This document shows positions 62,920 to 64,000 of a stretch of DNA of 64,000 nt, one piece after another. The DNA comes from an uncultured Prochlorococcus sp. (GTDB lineage Bacteria > Cyanobacteriota > Cyanobacteriia > PCC-6307 > Cyanobiaceae). The stretch lies in the NCBI GenBank assembly GCA_902564235.1, contig CACFAG010000002.1:1-64000 (forward strand), given 5' to 3'. The notes beneath the pieces are model-generated. The model had not been told where the DNA came from. It saw nothing but the letters and a program-made list of their open reading frames with translations, and did no database searches. The number at the start of each line of letters is the position of its first letter. Position 1 is the first letter of the stretch. The position numbers and the translations under genes are program-made.

Positions 62920-64000
62920 CTATAAATCTGTATTAAGACACGGAAAGATAGTTTCAATAATCGCTCCACCATCTTTATGATTAAATGCCTTTATAAAACC
63001 TTTATTGTTATTAATTATTTTTTTTGTAATTGAAAGACCTAAGCCACTTCCACTTTTCTTAAATTTAGTCCTTGATGGATCCCCACGATAAAAACGAGAA
63101 AAAATGTCATTTGATTCATCTTCTTCTAATCCAATACCTTTATCTCTAACTCTTATAACAACAGAGCTAGCTCTCTTAAAAATTTCAATTTGTATGCCCT
63201 CTTTTGTTGGGGAATAACGAATAGCGTTATCTAAAATATTTATAAATGCTCTTTTTAAATTTTCAATATCCCCAGATATATAATATTTTGTTGGAGAAAA
63301 TAAATTTATTTTTATATCCTTTTTTTCTGCAAGCGGTTTTAGTGTTTGCCAAGATTCCATAATCAAATCTGAAATAGATATTTTTTTGTTTTTATTAAAA
63401 TCTTCGCTACTTTCTAGCTTAGAAAGCTCTAAAGTCTCTTCGGCCATTTTTCTTAATCTTTTTGACTCTTTCTTAAGTCTTTTAACAAGATACCTATCCT
63501 TTTTTGATACTACTGATTCAAGTCTTTCCCCAATCAAGATAAGTGATGTAAGAGGAGTTTTCAGTTCATGAGAAACATCATTAATTAATTGATTTTGTCG
63601 TTTTTTTATCGATTCAATTGATAATTTACTTTCCAATAATATTAAATAATTCTTTTTCCTTCCTCTAACAATATTTACCGAAATGGGTACTCCCGCAATT
63701 GTGAAATCAAGGTTGAATGGGAAATCTTTTTTTCTTAAATATAGAATTTTATTACTAAGTACTTCAAGCTCATTAATATCATTTATTGCTTTTCCAATAA
63801 CATCTTTATATTTGATAACCCTAATAAGAGATAAAGCTTTCTGATTGATAAATTTTATTGTTAGATCAGATGATAAGATTATCCACCCTTGCGATGAATA
63901 ATCTAACCAAGACAACACTTCTTGAGGTCTAATTTTATCAAATGGGAAATCAATAGTTTTTTTATACTTATTTTTATCAACTTCAAATTTTTTTTCTTTT
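62920..64000 (-). CDS. phoR: Phosphate-stress sensor histidine kinase, 5' end cut off by the window
   Basis: The frame is open to the right edge: codons before the GTG at 63918 read on as KKTIDFPFDKIRPQE, so the true start lies outside. It comprises a PAS-like domain (SSQGWIILSSDLTIKFINQK), a HisKA H-box (NDVSHELKTPLTSLI) and an HATPase with N-box (AFINILDNAIRYSP), G1 (VRDKGIGLEEDE), F-box (FSRFYRGDPSR) and G2 (GSGLGLSITKKI). This is the PhoR/SphS type that phosphorylates PhoB under phosphate stress. The cognate regulator gene is expected beyond the edge; the location next to the pho genes supports the name. Confidence 0.9.
   Translation of the reverse strand, partial: KEKKFEVDKNKYKKTIDFPFDKIRPQEVLSWLDYSSQGWIILSSDLTIKFINQKALSLIRVIKYKDVIGKAINDINELEVLSNKILYLRKKDFPFNLDFTIAGVPISVNIVRGRKKNYLILLESKLSIESIKKRQNQLINDVSHELKTPLTSLILIGERLESVVSKKDRYLVKRLKKESKRLRKMAEETLELSKLESSEDFNKNKKISISDLIMESWQTLKPLAEKKDIKINLFSPTKYYISGDIENLKRAFINILDNAIRYSPTKEGIQIEIFKRASSVVIRVRDKGIGLEEDESNDIFSRFYRGDPSRTKFKKSGSGLGLSITKKIINNNKGFIKAFNHKDGGAIIETIFPCLNTDL

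Noticed and set aside
1..64000. CRISPR arrays, insertion sequences, prophage or integrase genes
   Set aside because: No regularly spaced repeats, transposase motifs or phage structural genes were seen in the window.

Overview
This AT-rich, gene-dense window with many TTG/GTG starts carries cyanobacterial genes: petN, chlP (geranylgeranyl reductase), pcyA, Psb29/Thf1, SipA, ccsA, ferredoxin-type sulfite reductase and a GlpX-type FBPase/SBPase. Together with very low GC, short intergenic gaps and a compact phosphate-acquisition cluster, this points to a high-light Prochlorococcus (marine picocyanobacterium). The assignment rests on protein-level recognition from memory, not on a search. I saw no tRNA, rRNA, IS element, integrase or CRISPR array.

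Layout. (1) 0-36.6 kb is core metabolism and housekeeping: ilvD (cut by the left edge), a CIA30-domain gene, pgl-gnd-glgC (oxidative pentose phosphate and glycogen), hemA, glpX, rpe, ccsA, lptB, a DUF309 gene, typA, two D-Ala peptidase-type genes (VanY- and VanX-like), chlP, glyS, sir, recG, tsf, rpsB with a clear H-type pseudoknot in its leader, a family-2 glycosyltransferase, a pcyA-devB-devC-devA operon, a tandem M16 peptidase pair, sipA, ftsH, clpP, thf1 and petN. petN is ATGA-coupled to an unrecognised 46-residue membrane peptide. (2) 36.7-43.3 kb is an accessory stretch of about 16 mostly small, mostly unrecognised genes on both strands. It includes a DUF2130 coiled-coil/nuclease-type protein and a free-standing IF2-N-like domain. 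(3) 43.35-49.1 kb is a tightly coupled four-gene DNA-repair operon: beta-CASP-type exonuclease, ATP-dependent DNA ligase, Lhr-core helicase and PdeM-type metallophosphoesterase. (4) 49.3-50.3 kb holds small genes and a possible non-coding RNA. (5) 50.3-64 kb is a phosphate/arsenate/oxyanion region: pstC-pstA-pstB, arsR diverging from gap1-arsJ over a palindromic operator, chrA, pstS, a porin, a secreted phytase-like protein, a small secreted protein and phoR (cut by the right edge). Tandem 11-bp-spaced CTTAACC repeats (Pho boxes) lie upstream of the porin, pstS and probably pstC.

How the parts work together. The pho genes bring phosphate through the outer membrane (porin), possibly release it from organic phosphate (phytase-like enzyme), bind it (PstS) and import it (PstCAB), probably under PhoR control. 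High-affinity phosphate uptake also brings in arsenate. The ArsR/GAPDH/ArsJ module would convert arsenate to 1-arseno-3-phosphoglycerate and export it, which explains why it sits inside the phosphate cluster. The strongest unexplained signals are the rpsB leader pseudoknot, the petN-coupled micropeptide, and the small-gene region that abuts the repair operon.
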